The notes beneath the pieces are model-generated. The model was not told the origin of the DNA, ran no database searches, and saw only the letters and a list, made by a program, of their open reading frames with translations. Of a DNA stretch of 64,000 nucleotides, positions 24,524 to 32,599 are shown in pieces; the first letter of the stretch is position 1, and each line of letters starts with the position of its first letter. The stretch is from positions 62,001-126,000 of the forward strand of contig CAWBGE010000024.1 of NCBI GenBank assembly GCA_963788185.1, read 5' to 3'. The position numbers and the translations under genes are program-made. This DNA comes from CAIWHR01 sp963788185 (GTDB taxonomy: Bacteria; Pseudomonadota; Gammaproteobacteria; Burkholderiales; Casimicrobiaceae).

Positions 24524-25732
24524 TCACCAGTTCCACAGCGTGCCGTCCTCGAGCCGTGCGACCGGAAGATAGGCGCGCTCGTACGGATATTTTGCCGCCA
24601 GCTTCTCGTCGATGTCGACGCCCAGCCCCGGCGCCTCGCCCGGGTGCATGTATCCGTCGTCGAAGGTCCACGTGTGCGGGAAGACGTCCAGTGCGGGCTC
24701 CGGGTAGCCCATGTACTCCTGCATGCCGAAATTGGGCGCCCACAGATCGAAGTGCAGCGCCGCACCCATGCAGACGGGCGACAGGTCGGACGGCCCGTGG
24801 CACCCGGTGCGCACTTGGTACATCGCCGCGAAATCGGCGATGCGCCGCATGTGCGTGATGCCGCCGGCATGCGTGATCGTGGCGCGGATGTAGTCGATCA
24901 GCTGTTCCTCGATCAACTGCTTGCAGTCCCAGATGGAGTTGAACACCTCGCCGACGGCGATCGGCGTCACCGTGTGCTGCCTAATGAGGCGGAAGGCGTC
25001 CTGGTTCTCGGCCGGCGTCGGATCCTCGATCCAGAACAGCCGGTAGTCCTCGATCGACTTGCCGAGACGGGCGGCCTCGATCGGCGTGAGGCGATGGTGG
25101 ACGTCGTGCAGCAGGTGGAGGTCGAAGCCGAACCGCGCGCGCACGGCGTCGAACAGCTTCGGGGCGAAGTCGAGATACTTTTCGGTCGACCAGGACTGCT
25201 CCTCGGGCCAGTCCTTGGTGGCGGGCTCGTAGGCCGCGTTGCCCTTGGATACGCCGTAGACCGACTTCATTCCCGGCACGCCGCACTGGGCGCGAATCGC
25301 CTTGAATCCCTTCGCCCGGTACTTTTCGAGGGCGTCGAGGGTTTCGGGAATGTCGCGGCCGGTGGCGTGACTGTAGACGATGACGTGCTCTCGCGACGCG
25401 CCGCCGAGCAGCTGGTACAGGGGCATGCCGGCGACCTTGCCCTTGATGTCCCACAACGCCATGTCGACCGCGGCGATCGCCGCCATCGTGACCGGGCCGC
25501 GGCGCCAGTACGCGCCCTTGTAGAAGTACTGCCAGATGTCCTCGATCCGTTGCGGATCGCGGCCGATCAGCAGCGGACACAGGTGGTCCTGCAGGTACGA
25601 CGCGACCGAGAGCTCGCGGCCGTTCAGCGTCGCGTCGCCGATACCGTAGGTGCCTTCATCGGTGACGATCTTCAGCGTCACGAAATTGCGTCCCGGGCAG
25701 CAGACAATCACTTTGGCTTCGACAATCTTCAT
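24524..25732 (-). CDS. manD: D-mannonate dehydratase ManD/RspA (enolase superfamily)
   Basis: A 402-residue enolase-superfamily protein of exactly ManD length and wording: MKIVEAKVIVCCPGRNFVTLKI, YKGAYWRRGPVTMAAIAAVD, HDVHHRLTPIEAARLGK, FWIEDPTPAENQDAFRLIRQHT, IAVGEVFNSIWDCK, CHGPSDLSPVCMGAALHFD, and the terminal VARLEDGTLWNW. It dehydrates D-mannonate (some members D-gluconate) to the 2-keto-3-deoxy acid, the same step as the unrelated UxuA. ATG 25732 is 6 bases after GGAG (25742-25739) and gives the family N-terminus. It follows gntR2 by 61 bases. Confidence 0.92.
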   Translation of the reverse strand: MKIVEAKVIVCCPGRNFVTLKIVTDEGTYGIGDATLNGRELSVASYLQDHLCPLLIGRDPQRIEDIWQYFYKGAYWRRGPVTMAAIAAVDMALWDIKGKVAGMPLYQLLGGASREHVIVYSHATGRDIPETLDALEKYRAKGFKAIRAQCGVPGMKSVYGVSKGNAAYEPATKDWPEEQSWSTEKYLDFAPKLFDAVRARFGFDLHLLHDVHHRLTPIEAARLGKSIEDYRLFWIEDPTPAENQDAFRLIRQHTVTPIAVGEVFNSIWDCKQLIEEQLIDYIRATITHAGGITHMRRIADFAAMYQVRTGCHGPSDLSPVCMGAALHFDLWAPNFGMQEYMGYPEPALDVFPHTWTFDDGYMHPGEAPGLGVDIDEKLAAKYPYERAYLPVARLEDGTLWNW

Positions 25733-25793
25733 CATGCTCTCCGTTGGCGAGTCGACATCGATTGCCGCCGGGGGAGTGCCCCGGCGGACGCGG

Positions 25794-26627
25794 TCATGCT
25801 TCGAAGAAATTCTCCGGCGCGCGGTCGCGCAGATTGACGACATCCTGGTTCACGGCGTTGATGTGTTCGAACATTGCCGCGGCCGCGCCCGGGCCGTCGC
25901 GCGCCTTCAGCAGTCTGACGATGCGAGCGTGCTCGCGCAGGTTGCGCACCGCATGCGCGGGGTCGAGCTGCAGGAGCCAGCGCACGCGATCGAGATGCTG
26001 CTTGATGCGCTGGATGCGGGGCCACGTCTGCCGGTGGCCCGCCAGGTCGAACAGGTGGCGGTGCATCGCTTCGTCGAGATGGAAGAAATCCCCGGGACGA
26101 TTCGCCGCCAGCGCCGCGCGCTGCGACCTGATCAACGCCGACAGCTCCCGCAGGCCCGCGGGCGTGATGCGGGCGACCAGCTCCATGATGTTGGCGCACT
26201 CGAGCGAGCGCCGGATGAAGCAACCCTCGTGCAGGGCATCCATGCTCAACGGTGCGACGACGGTCGCGGCCTGCGGGTAGACACGGACCAGTTGTTCCTT
26301 GGCCAGTTCGCGCAGCGCCTCGCGGGCCGGCGTCCGGGAGACGCCCAGCACCTTGGCGACGGCCGCCTCGGACAGCGGTGTGCCGGGCGCGAGGCGGGCC
26401 CGGACGATCGCGTCGTGGAGTAGTTCCAGCACCTGTTCCGAGCACGTCTGCCCGGTGTTCGGCTGCAGCGGACCGAGCGCGTCGGCCAGCGCGGCAAGGT
26501 CGCCGTTGCTGCCGATGCGCGCGATGTGCCCCGAAGCGCCGGCGCGGTGCCCCGACCTCGACGACACGACACCTTCGCGCCGCGGTCTGGGCGCGCTCGT
26601 GCGCGGCTTGGTCATGGGCATCGACAT
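25794..26627 (-). CDS. GntR-family regulator, FCD subfamily (second)
   Basis: A 277-residue regulator. About 55 residues of basic, disordered N-terminus precede the winged helix (LSEAAVAKVLGVSRTPAREALRELAKEQLVRVYPQAATVV, about residues 84-123). The FCD domain follows, with FHLDEAMHRHLF and LREHARIVRLLKARD. It is the first gene of a minus-strand run with manD and dlgD2. The ACTGGTATGGCAGT site upstream recurs before the TRAP block, so this protein is the best candidate to control both. Methionines at residues 1, 3 and 5 make the exact start uncertain. Confidence 0.83.
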   Translation of the reverse strand: MSMPMTKPRTSAPRPRREGVVSSRSGHRAGASGHIARIGSNGDLAALADALGPLQPNTGQTCSEQVLELLHDAIVRARLAPGTPLSEAAVAKVLGVSRTPAREALRELAKEQLVRVYPQAATVVAPLSMDALHEGCFIRRSLECANIMELVARITPAGLRELSALIRSQRAALAANRPGDFFHLDEAMHRHLFDLAGHRQTWPRIQRIKQHLDRVRWLLQLDPAHAVRNLREHARIVRLLKARDGPGAAAAMFEHINAVNQDVVNLRDRAPENFFEA

Positions 26628-26682
26628 CGTGATCGTCGCATGGGGTGTGCGGGAGTCCGGAGGGGTTCCGATTGAACGCGAA

Positions 26683-26696
26683 ACTGGTATGGCAGT
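26683..26696. promoter_or_regulatory. candidate GntR operator upstream of gntR2-manD-dlgD2
   Basis: ACTG-GTATGG-CAGT is a dyad matching ACTA-GTATGG-TAGT at 23261-23274. The two differences are symmetric (A to G in one arm, T to C in the other), so pairing is kept. It lies about 55 bases before gntR2 in the 306-base divergent gap shared with hemC. Confidence 0.55.
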
Positions 26697-26841
26697 GCGA
26701 ATTTACTCCCCCGACGCACATGCTGTCAACGCGGGATCGGACGCCGGCAGCACAGGTGTCGAGGCGCCGTCGGGCGCAGGGCCCCTGCCCGGGCGAGTTG
26801 CCGACGACGCTGTCGTCGGCGGCGGCGAGGGACGACCCACA

Positions 26842-26850
26842 TGCTAGACT
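26842..26850 (+). promoter_or_regulatory. extended -10 candidate of hemC
   Basis: TGCTAGACT has a TG-N extension and a TAGACT hexamer, with a predicted start near 26857 and a leader of about 75 bases. A similar TGCTAGAAT lies before hemX (31466). No -35 was recognised. The rest of the 306-base gap 26628-26933 holds only the operator at 26683. Confidence 0.35.
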
Positions 26851-26933
26851 TCGCCGCTGAACCGCGCGCCGACCGGGCTCGATGCAAGTGCGGCCGCGGG
26901 TGACGAATTCCCATTCCTTCGGGGTGATTTTCC

Positions 26934-27872
26934 ATGGTCCCGCCCTCCCCGCCGCGCAGGCTTGTCATCGCGACGCGCGAATCCGCGCTGGCGCTCTGGC
27001 AAGCGCATCACGTCCGCGATCGATTGTCCGGGCTCTATCCGGGCTGCGAGGTGTCGCTGCTGGGGCTGACGACGCAGGGGGACCAGATTCTCGATCGGCC
27101 CCTGGCCGACATCGGCGGCAAGGGCCTGTTCATCAAGGAACTCGAAGTGGCGATGGCCGAGGGCCGGGCCGATCTCGCCGTGCATTCGCTGAAGGACGTG
27201 CCGATGGAGATGCCCGAGGGATTCACGCTCGCGGCGATCTCGGCGCGCGAGGATCCACGCGACGCCCTGGTCTCCAACCACTATCTCGAGCTCGCGCAAT
27301 TGCCGGGCGGCGCTCGCGTGGGGACGTCGAGCCTGCGGCGCGAGGCGCAGCTGCGCGAACGCGACCCGCTGCTGAAGATTCTGCCGCTGCGCGGCAACGT
27401 CAACACGCGGCTGCGCAAGCTCGACGAAGGACAGTACGACGCGATCATCCTCGCCGCGGCGGGCCTCAAGCGATTGGGCTTCGGCGCGCGGATCGCGTCG
27501 CTGCTCGATCCCGAAGACAGCCTTCCGGCCGTGGGTCAGGGTGCGCTGGCGCTCGAATGCCGTGCCGATCGCGTCGACGTCGTCGCGGCGCTGGCCCCGC
27601 TGGTCGATCGCGACACGACGCTGGCAGTCACCGCCGAGCGCGCATTCTCGCGCGCGCTGGCCGGCAGTTGTCACACACCGCTCGCCGGCCATGCGGTCAT
27701 GCGCCACGGCGAACTCTGGCTGCGCGGGTTGCTCGCAAGCCCCGATGGTGCCCAGGTGATGCGCGGCGAGTCGAGCGCGGTGGTCGCAGATGCGCTCGCG
27801 GCGGACGCGCTCGGAATCGCCCTCGCCGACGATTTCCTCGCGCGCGGTGCCGGTCGGCTTTGCGGGCTCTGA
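26934..27872 (+). CDS. hemC: hydroxymethylbilane synthase (porphobilinogen deaminase)
   Basis: A 312-residue enzyme joining four porphobilinogen units into hydroxymethylbilane for heme synthesis. Family blocks are VIATRESALALWQAHHV, TTQGDQILDRPLADIGGKGLFIKELE, AVHSLKDVPMEMP, VGTSSLRREAQL, LRGNVNTRLRKLDEGQYDAIILAAAGLKRL and VGQGALALE. The dipyrromethane cofactor attaches to C246 in LAGSCHTPLAGHA. ATG 26934 has GGGGTG (26920-26925) 8 bases upstream. hemD starts 7 bases after its stop. Confidence 0.96.
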   Translation: MVPPSPPRRLVIATRESALALWQAHHVRDRLSGLYPGCEVSLLGLTTQGDQILDRPLADIGGKGLFIKELEVAMAEGRADLAVHSLKDVPMEMPEGFTLAAISAREDPRDALVSNHYLELAQLPGGARVGTSSLRREAQLRERDPLLKILPLRGNVNTRLRKLDEGQYDAIILAAAGLKRLGFGARIASLLDPEDSLPAVGQGALALECRADRVDVVAALAPLVDRDTTLAVTAERAFSRALAGSCHTPLAGHAVMRHGELWLRGLLASPDGAQVMRGESSAVVADALAADALGIALADDFLARGAGRLCGL

Positions 27873-27878
27873 TCGCGC

Positions 27879-28697
27879 GTGGCTGATTCCACCGGTCCCG
27901 GTGCGCATTCGTCGTCGAATGCTCGCGCGACGGACCGCCCGTTGACCGGTGTCGGCGTGCTGGTCACGCGGCCCGCGCGACAGGCCGGGCCCCTGGCGCA
28001 GAAGATCGCTGCGCTCGGAGGTTCGCCGATCATCTTTCCGGCCATCGTCATCCTTCCGCCGCCGGACGCCGCCCCGCTCGCCGCGCTGCATGGCCGTCTG
28101 CCGGAGTTCGACGCGGCGATCTTCGTGTCGGCCAATGCCGCCGAATTCGGTGTCCCCGCGTCCGGACAATGGCCCGAGGCCCTCGCAGTCTATGCGCCGG
28201 GGCAGGGCACCGCGGAAGCGCTCGCGGCGCTTGGAATCGCCGGCGTGCACATCCCCGTCACCACGTTCGACAGCGAAGGCCTGCTGGCGCTGCCGGGGTT
28301 GACCGACGTGCGCGGCAAACGCATCGTCGTTTTTCGCGGCGAAGGCGGACGCGAGTTCCTCGCCGACACGCTGCGGCAGCGAGGCGCCCGCGTCGAACAT
28401 GTCGCGTGCTATCGCCGTGCGCGCCCCGCGAGTGCCGCCGGACTCGCCGCGGCATTCGGCGAAGGCCGCATCGACATCGTCACGGTGACGTCGAGCGAGG
28501 GCATCGACAACCTCTGGTCGGCGCTCGACCCGCCTGCGCGCGCCCGTTGGCAGGCAGTCCCGACGCTGGCGCCGCACCCGAGGATCGCGGCGCGCGCGCG
28601 CGAACTCGGCCTTGCCGCAACCGTGACCGCCGGCGGCGACGCCGGGCTGCTGGCCGGGCTGCTGGAATGTTCCGCCTCCCGCTTCCACCGGAGTTGA
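27879..28697 (+). CDS. hemD: uroporphyrinogen-III synthase
   Basis: A 272-residue protein with the loose HemD pattern: VLVTRPARQAGPLAQKIAALGG, FPAIVI, IFVSANAAEFG, VYAPGQGTAEAL, RIVVFRGEGGREFLADTLRQRGARVEHVACYRR, and the VTSSEGIDNLW block near the C-terminus. It closes hydroxymethylbilane with ring-D inversion. HemD is poorly conserved, and the position 7 bases after hemC confirms the call. GTG 27879 is the start. The first 22 residues before LTGVGVLVTRP are extra and probably disordered. Unlike typical Betaproteobacteria, hemX does not follow. Confidence 0.92.
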   Translation: MADSTGPGAHSSSNARATDRPLTGVGVLVTRPARQAGPLAQKIAALGGSPIIFPAIVILPPPDAAPLAALHGRLPEFDAAIFVSANAAEFGVPASGQWPEALAVYAPGQGTAEALAALGIAGVHIPVTTFDSEGLLALPGLTDVRGKRIVVFRGEGGREFLADTLRQRGARVEHVACYRRARPASAAGLAAAFGEGRIDIVTVTSSEGIDNLWSALDPPARARWQAVPTLAPHPRIAARARELGLAATVTAGGDAGLLAGLLECSASRFHRS

Positions 28698-28702
28698 TCG
28701 CC

Positions 28703-29650
28703 ATGGCCATCGAAATCCTTGTCGCCGCGCCGCTGCCGCCGTTTCTCTACGACCCGCTGAAGGCGACCTATCACTGCCACGATCTTCACCTGGCGAGCGA
28801 CACGCTGGAGTTGCTTGCCAACGTGGGCACGGGCGTCCGCGGTTTGGTGCAGAGCGGCCGGTCGGCGACGTCGGCGGAACTGCTCGCCGCATTGCCCAGG
28901 CTCGAGATCATCTCGGTATTCGGCGTCGGCTACGACGGCGTGCCCATCCACTACTGCCGCCAGCGCGGCATCATGGTGACGAATACCCCGGACGTGCTGA
29001 CCGACGACGTCGCCGACGTGGCCACGGCGCTGGTGTTGATCACGGGACGCGGATTTTCTGCAGCCGAGCGCTTTCTGCGCGCGGGTCAGTGGCTGAAGCA
29101 GGACACGTCGCTGACCATCCGACTGGGCGGCAAGAAGGTCGGCATTCTCGGCCTGGGCCGCATCGGCAAGGCCATCGCCCACCGCCTCGAGGCCATAGGC
29201 ATGGCCATCGCGTACACCGGGCGCACGCCACAGCCGGGCGTGAAATGGCGCTACGTGCCCACGCTCAAAGCGCTGGCGGCGGACGTGGATTTCCTGGTGG
29301 TGGCCTGTCCGGGGGGCGACTCGACCCGCAATCTCGTGGACGCCGGGGTGCTGGCCGCACTCGGCAGCAAGGGCACGATCATCAACATCGCGCGCGGGTC
29401 GATCATCGACGAACCGGCGCTGGTCGACGCGTTGCAGCGCGGCGTGATCAGGGGCGCGGGGCTCGACGTCTTTGCCGACGAACCCAACGTGCCACCGGCG
29501 CTGCTGGGCATGGACAACGTCGTGCTGCTGCCCCATGTCGGCAGCGCGACGCACGAAACGCGGCTGGCGATGGCCGACCTTTGTCGCGCCAATCTCGACG
29601 CCTGGTTCGCGTGCAAGGCCCCGTTGACGCCGATTCCCGAACGCGTCTGA
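28703..29650 (+). CDS. D-isomer-specific 2-hydroxyacid dehydrogenase
   Basis: A 315-residue NAD(P)-dependent reductase of the glyoxylate/hydroxypyruvate reductase type. The nucleotide motif is VGILGLGRIGKAIAHRL. The catalytic Arg is in NIARGSIIDEPAL, the Glu in DVFADEPNVP, and the His in LLPHVGSATHET. It would reduce glyoxylate, hydroxypyruvate or similar 2-oxo acids in the cytosol. ATG 28703 has GGAG at 28690-28693. It lies 5 bases after hemD and so shares the hem transcript. It separates hemD from the usual hemX and may have been inserted there. Confidence 0.88.
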   Translation: MAIEILVAAPLPPFLYDPLKATYHCHDLHLASDTLELLANVGTGVRGLVQSGRSATSAELLAALPRLEIISVFGVGYDGVPIHYCRQRGIMVTNTPDVLTDDVADVATALVLITGRGFSAAERFLRAGQWLKQDTSLTIRLGGKKVGILGLGRIGKAIAHRLEAIGMAIAYTGRTPQPGVKWRYVPTLKALAADVDFLVVACPGGDSTRNLVDAGVLAALGSKGTIINIARGSIIDEPALVDALQRGVIRGAGLDVFADEPNVPPALLGMDNVVLLPHVGSATHETRLAMADLCRANLDAWFACKAPLTPIPERV

Positions 29651-29652
29651 CC

Positions 29653-29700
29653 AGGGCCTGTTGACGCTACGGGAGGACTCACGTAGCGTTAACAGGCCCT
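29653..29700. terminator. 19-bp inverted repeat between convergent genes
   Basis: AGGGCCTGTTGACGCTACG (29653-29671), a 10-base loop and CGTAGCGTTAACAGGCCCT (29682-29700) pair over 19 positions with a single G-T wobble. It begins 3 bases after one stop codon and ends inside the TAG of the convergent EamA gene. There is no T-run, so it may work as a bidirectional barrier or be a mobile repeat rather than a classic terminator. Confidence 0.6.
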
Positions 29701-30643
29701 AGTCCGGGGGATCCACCCGCGCCGCAGGCGTGCGACCGGGCCACAGCACGGCAAACATCGCCGCCAGCACGAAGGCCAGCGCCGCCCACTCGCTGGCACC
29801 GGGTTGCTCGCCGAGCAGCAGCATGCCGGCGAACACGCCGACGATCGGGACCGGCAACGAGGCCATCGACGACACGACCACCGGTAGCGTGCGCACAAGC
29901 GTGAACCATGCCCAATGGGCGAGCGTGCCCGCGAGAAAGACGTTGTAGAGAATCGCAAACCACGCGCGTGGCGACGGGGCCGAAAGCGGTTCGGGAGCGA
30001 ACAGGGGCGCGAGCATGGCGATCGGTATCCAGCCCAGCAGCATCATCCAGCCGGAGAGCGTGTTCTGCGGCAGCGGCAGCTTCCACTTGCGCAGCAGGAC
30101 GGTGCCGAATGCCCAGCACACGGCCGCGCCGAGGATGAGCAGCGCCGCGGTGGGCGTGCGCTGGATGACGCGGATGTCGTCGCCGAGCAGTATCCCCATG
30201 CCGATCATGCCGAGCAGCAGCCCGACGACCTTCCGCCTCGACAGGGGCTCATGCAGCAAGGCGAGCGAGAACAGGACGCTCCATATCGGCATCGTGTAGG
30301 CGATGATCGCGCTGCGCCCGGCGGGCAATTGCTGTACGCCGAACAGCACCAGCGCATTCCAGCCGCTGATGTTGCACAGCGCCAGAGCAACGACGCGCCC
30401 GCGCAGCCCGCGCGGAATGCCGATAGAGTCGCCGGACAGCTTCGCCACGAGGAGCAGGCCCAGGGCCGCGAACGGCAGCGTTAGCGAGCGGAAGCTGAGC
30501 GGCGCGATTTCGCTCACCCCCATCTTCAGCACCGGCCAGTTGCAGCCCCAGACCAGCGCCAGCACGACAACGGGCAGCAACGCTCGCGTCGTCAGCGCGG
30601 TGTGCGCGTCGCCGGCCGGCGTGCTCAAAGGGCAATCCGGCAC
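29699..30643 (-). CDS. EamA/DMT-family transporter
   Basis: A ten-helix drug/metabolite exporter with the two EamA repeats: LVWGCNWPVLKMGVSEIAPLSFRSL ... and ILGAAVCWAFGTVLLRKWKLPLP .... The substrate is unknown; family members export amino acids, nucleosides or toxic metabolites. The frame is open far upstream into the neighbouring gene, so the start is taken at GTG 30643 or TTG 30628, which place about 15-20 residues before the first helix. No strong ribosome binding site decides between them. The stop codon lies within the inverted repeat at 29653-29700. Confidence 0.83.
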   Translation of the reverse strand: MPDCPLSTPAGDAHTALTTRALLPVVVLALVWGCNWPVLKMGVSEIAPLSFRSLTLPFAALGLLLVAKLSGDSIGIPRGLRGRVVALALCNISGWNALVLFGVQQLPAGRSAIIAYTMPIWSVLFSLALLHEPLSRRKVVGLLLGMIGMGILLGDDIRVIQRTPTAALLILGAAVCWAFGTVLLRKWKLPLPQNTLSGWMMLLGWIPIAMLAPLFAPEPLSAPSPRAWFAILYNVFLAGTLAHWAWFTLVRTLPVVVSSMASLPVPIVGVFAGMLLLGEQPGASEWAALAFVLAAMFAVLWPGRTPAARVDPPD

Positions 30644-30668
30644 GAGAGAACCCGACCCGGCAGCGGCA

Positions 30669-31463
30669 TCAGATCCGCTCGCCGTACTTGCTCTGATGCA
30701 GCGCGCGCGCCTGCACGACCCAGGTGTCGCGGCGAATGCGGCCCGGGAACTCCGGCAAATGGGCATCGATGTCGTCGATGTCGCGCTCGGTCCAGCGCGC
30801 GATCTGCCGGTAGCGGGTCACGCCCAGCTGGTGGAGCATCCGCTCCAGCACAGGCCCCACGCCAACGATCAGCTTGAGGTCATCCGGCGCGGCGGGGCCG
30901 AAGAGGTTGGGCGGTGCGTTGTTCTCGATGTCGATCACGAGCTGCCGATAGCGCGCGGTGTCGGCGCGCGATCGGGCCAGCTGGCCGAACAGACGGTGGC
31001 GCTCCTGCGCGAACTCACCCAGCTGCTGCAGTGCGGCGTCGCGGTCGCGCACTTCGCAACGCAGGCGCGCAGCGTCCGCCTCATGGCTGCGCAGCAGCCG
31101 GTGCAACTCGGCATCGAGGGTGTGGTTCTGCGCTGCGCCGAGCGGGGGTGCCGGCGGCGATTGCGGCGCGGCCTCCGCCGGTTCCGACGCCGCGTCCGGC
31201 GTGGCCACGGAGCGCGACGCCGACCGGCGCCCGCCCGTTCGTCCCAGCGCGAAGCCGAGTGCCACGGCAGCAGCGATTCCCAGCAGGACGAGGAGCGTGG
31301 TCAAAGTCGTGGGTGACGGGTGTTTCGAAGCGGGCGCGAACCCGCGAATCGGATCCGGATCACTACGGCGTCGCGTCACCCGTGATTGTAGTCGACGCGA
31401 CGCCTCGCCGGGGGCCCCACGCGGCGCGCACGCGCGAGGCGCTCTCTGCCGCCCGGTACTCAT
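30669..31463 (-). CDS. membrane-anchored helix-hairpin-helix protein, unknown function
   Basis: A 264-residue protein with a basic N-terminus, one membrane helix at about residues 52-74 (LTTLLVLLGIAAAVALGFALG), a Pro/Ala linker, a coiled-coil segment rich in Arg, Glu and Gln (about 110-165), and a C-terminal domain beginning DDLKLIVGVGPVLERMLHQLGVTRYRQIARW. That last block is the H3TH-like domain often labelled predicted 5' DNA nuclease and also attached to NADH dehydrogenase subunits and ribosomal proteins. No catalytic residues are evident, so a structural or binding role is more likely. Confidence 0.7.
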   Translation of the reverse strand: MSTGRQRAPRACAPRGAPGEASRRLQSRVTRRRSDPDPIRGFAPASKHPSPTTLTTLLVLLGIAAAVALGFALGRTGGRRSASRSVATPDAASEPAEAAPQSPPAPPLGAAQNHTLDAELHRLLRSHEADAARLRCEVRDRDAALQQLGEFAQERHRLFGQLARSRADTARYRQLVIDIENNAPPNLFGPAAPDDLKLIVGVGPVLERMLHQLGVTRYRQIARWTERDIDDIDAHLPEFPGRIRRDTWVVQARALHQSKYGERI

Positions 31464-31465
31464 GC

Positions 31466-31474
31466 TGCTAGAAT
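31466..31474 (+). promoter_or_regulatory. extended -10 promoter of hemX-hemY
   Basis: TGCTAGAAT combines a TG-N extension with TAGAAT, five of six matches to TATAAT, 27 bases before the hemX ATG. It implies hemXY is transcribed on its own, consistent with its separation from hemCD. Confidence 0.5.
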
Positions 31475-31501
31475 GGTCCGAGGTTCTGGCTGTTCATTGC
31501 C

Positions 31502-32590
31502 ATGGTGGATTCCGTGCCCGCTCCAGAAATTCCCGCCGAGACGGCTACAGACGCGTCATTCCTTTCGCGCCCGCCGAGGACGGGGAAGGGCGTTTCGTGG
31601 GCGCTGTTCGCGGTCGTCGTCGGCTGCCTTGCGATCGCTCTGGTCGCGGTCTGGCTCGAGGGCAGGCGCACGACCGGCGCGTTGCGGATCGAGGCGGCGC
31701 AGCGGCTTGCCGCCATCGAGGCGACGACTGCGCTGGCGGGCAAGGAACAGGCGCAACTGGAGGTCGACCTGCGCGATGCGCAGGCGAAGATCGCGTTGCT
31801 GGAAACGCGCGTCGCCGAATCGCAGAGCCAGCAGGCGTCGCTGGAAGCGCTGTACCGCGATCTGACACCGTCGCGCGACGACATCGCGCTGACCGAGATC
31901 GAGCAGGTGCTGCTGATCGCGAGCCAGCAGTTGCAGCTCGCCGGCAACGTCGCGTCCGCGCTGTCCGCGCTCCAGCTCGCCGACGCCAAGCTGCAGCGAC
32001 TCGATCGCCCGCAATTCGTGGCCTTCCGGCGTGCGCTTACCCGCGACATCGATGCGCTCAAGGCGACGCCCTACGTCGACATTGCCGGGCTCTCGCTCAA
32101 GCTCGACCAGGCGATCGCGTCGGTGGATGCGCTGACGCTCGCGCGCGACGAGCGAATTCCCGAGCCGGCGACCGAAGCCACAACCGCTGCCGACGAGCCT
32201 GCCTGGCGGCGATTCCTGCGCGATGCGTGGTCCGACATCCGACAGCTGGTTCGCATCGAGGTCTCCGACCGACCGGCCGCGCCCCTGGTCCCGCCTGCCC
32301 AGAGCTATTTCCTGCGCGAGAACCTCAAGCTGCGCCTGCTGTCCGCGCGTCTCGCGCTGGTCAATCGCCAGGATGCAAGCTTCAAAGCGGACCTCGCGGC
32401 TGCCGATGATTGGATCCGGCGCTATTTCGACCTGCGCACGAAGCCGGTGCAGGGCCTGCTCGCCACGCTGAAGCAAGCCGGGGTCACGGCGTCTGCGGGG
32501 GCGCTTCCGGACCTCGCCCGCAGCCTCGAGGCATTGCGTGTGCTGAAGCTCGCGCAGGATCGCGCGATGAGCCGCGCCCCAACCAAATAG
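31502..32590 (+). CDS. hemX: HemX-like membrane protein of heme biosynthesis
   Basis: A 362-residue protein related to the HemX family (often misnamed uroporphyrin-III C-methyltransferase). It has one N-terminal membrane helix (residues about 31-51, VSWALFAVVVGCLAIALVAVWL), then a coiled coil of about residues 60-120 (EVDLRDAQAKIALLETRVAESQSQQASLEALY), and a helical periplasmic domain with EIEQVLLIASQQLQLAGNV and SYFLRENLKLRLLSARLALV. No SAM-binding motif is present, so it is not a methyltransferase. hemY follows 9 bases downstream. Confidence 0.88.
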   Translation: MVDSVPAPEIPAETATDASFLSRPPRTGKGVSWALFAVVVGCLAIALVAVWLEGRRTTGALRIEAAQRLAAIEATTALAGKEQAQLEVDLRDAQAKIALLETRVAESQSQQASLEALYRDLTPSRDDIALTEIEQVLLIASQQLQLAGNVASALSALQLADAKLQRLDRPQFVAFRRALTRDIDALKATPYVDIAGLSLKLDQAIASVDALTLARDERIPEPATEATTAADEPAWRRFLRDAWSDIRQLVRIEVSDRPAAPLVPPAQSYFLRENLKLRLLSARLALVNRQDASFKADLAAADDWIRRYFDLRTKPVQGLLATLKQAGVTASAGALPDLARSLEALRVLKLAQDRAMSRAPTK

Positions 32591-32599
32591 CCCGGGATC

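Noticed and set aside
31502..32590. Uroporphyrinogen-III methyltransferase activity for hemX
   Set aside because: No SAM-binding or methyltransferase motif; the protein is a membrane anchor with a coiled coil.
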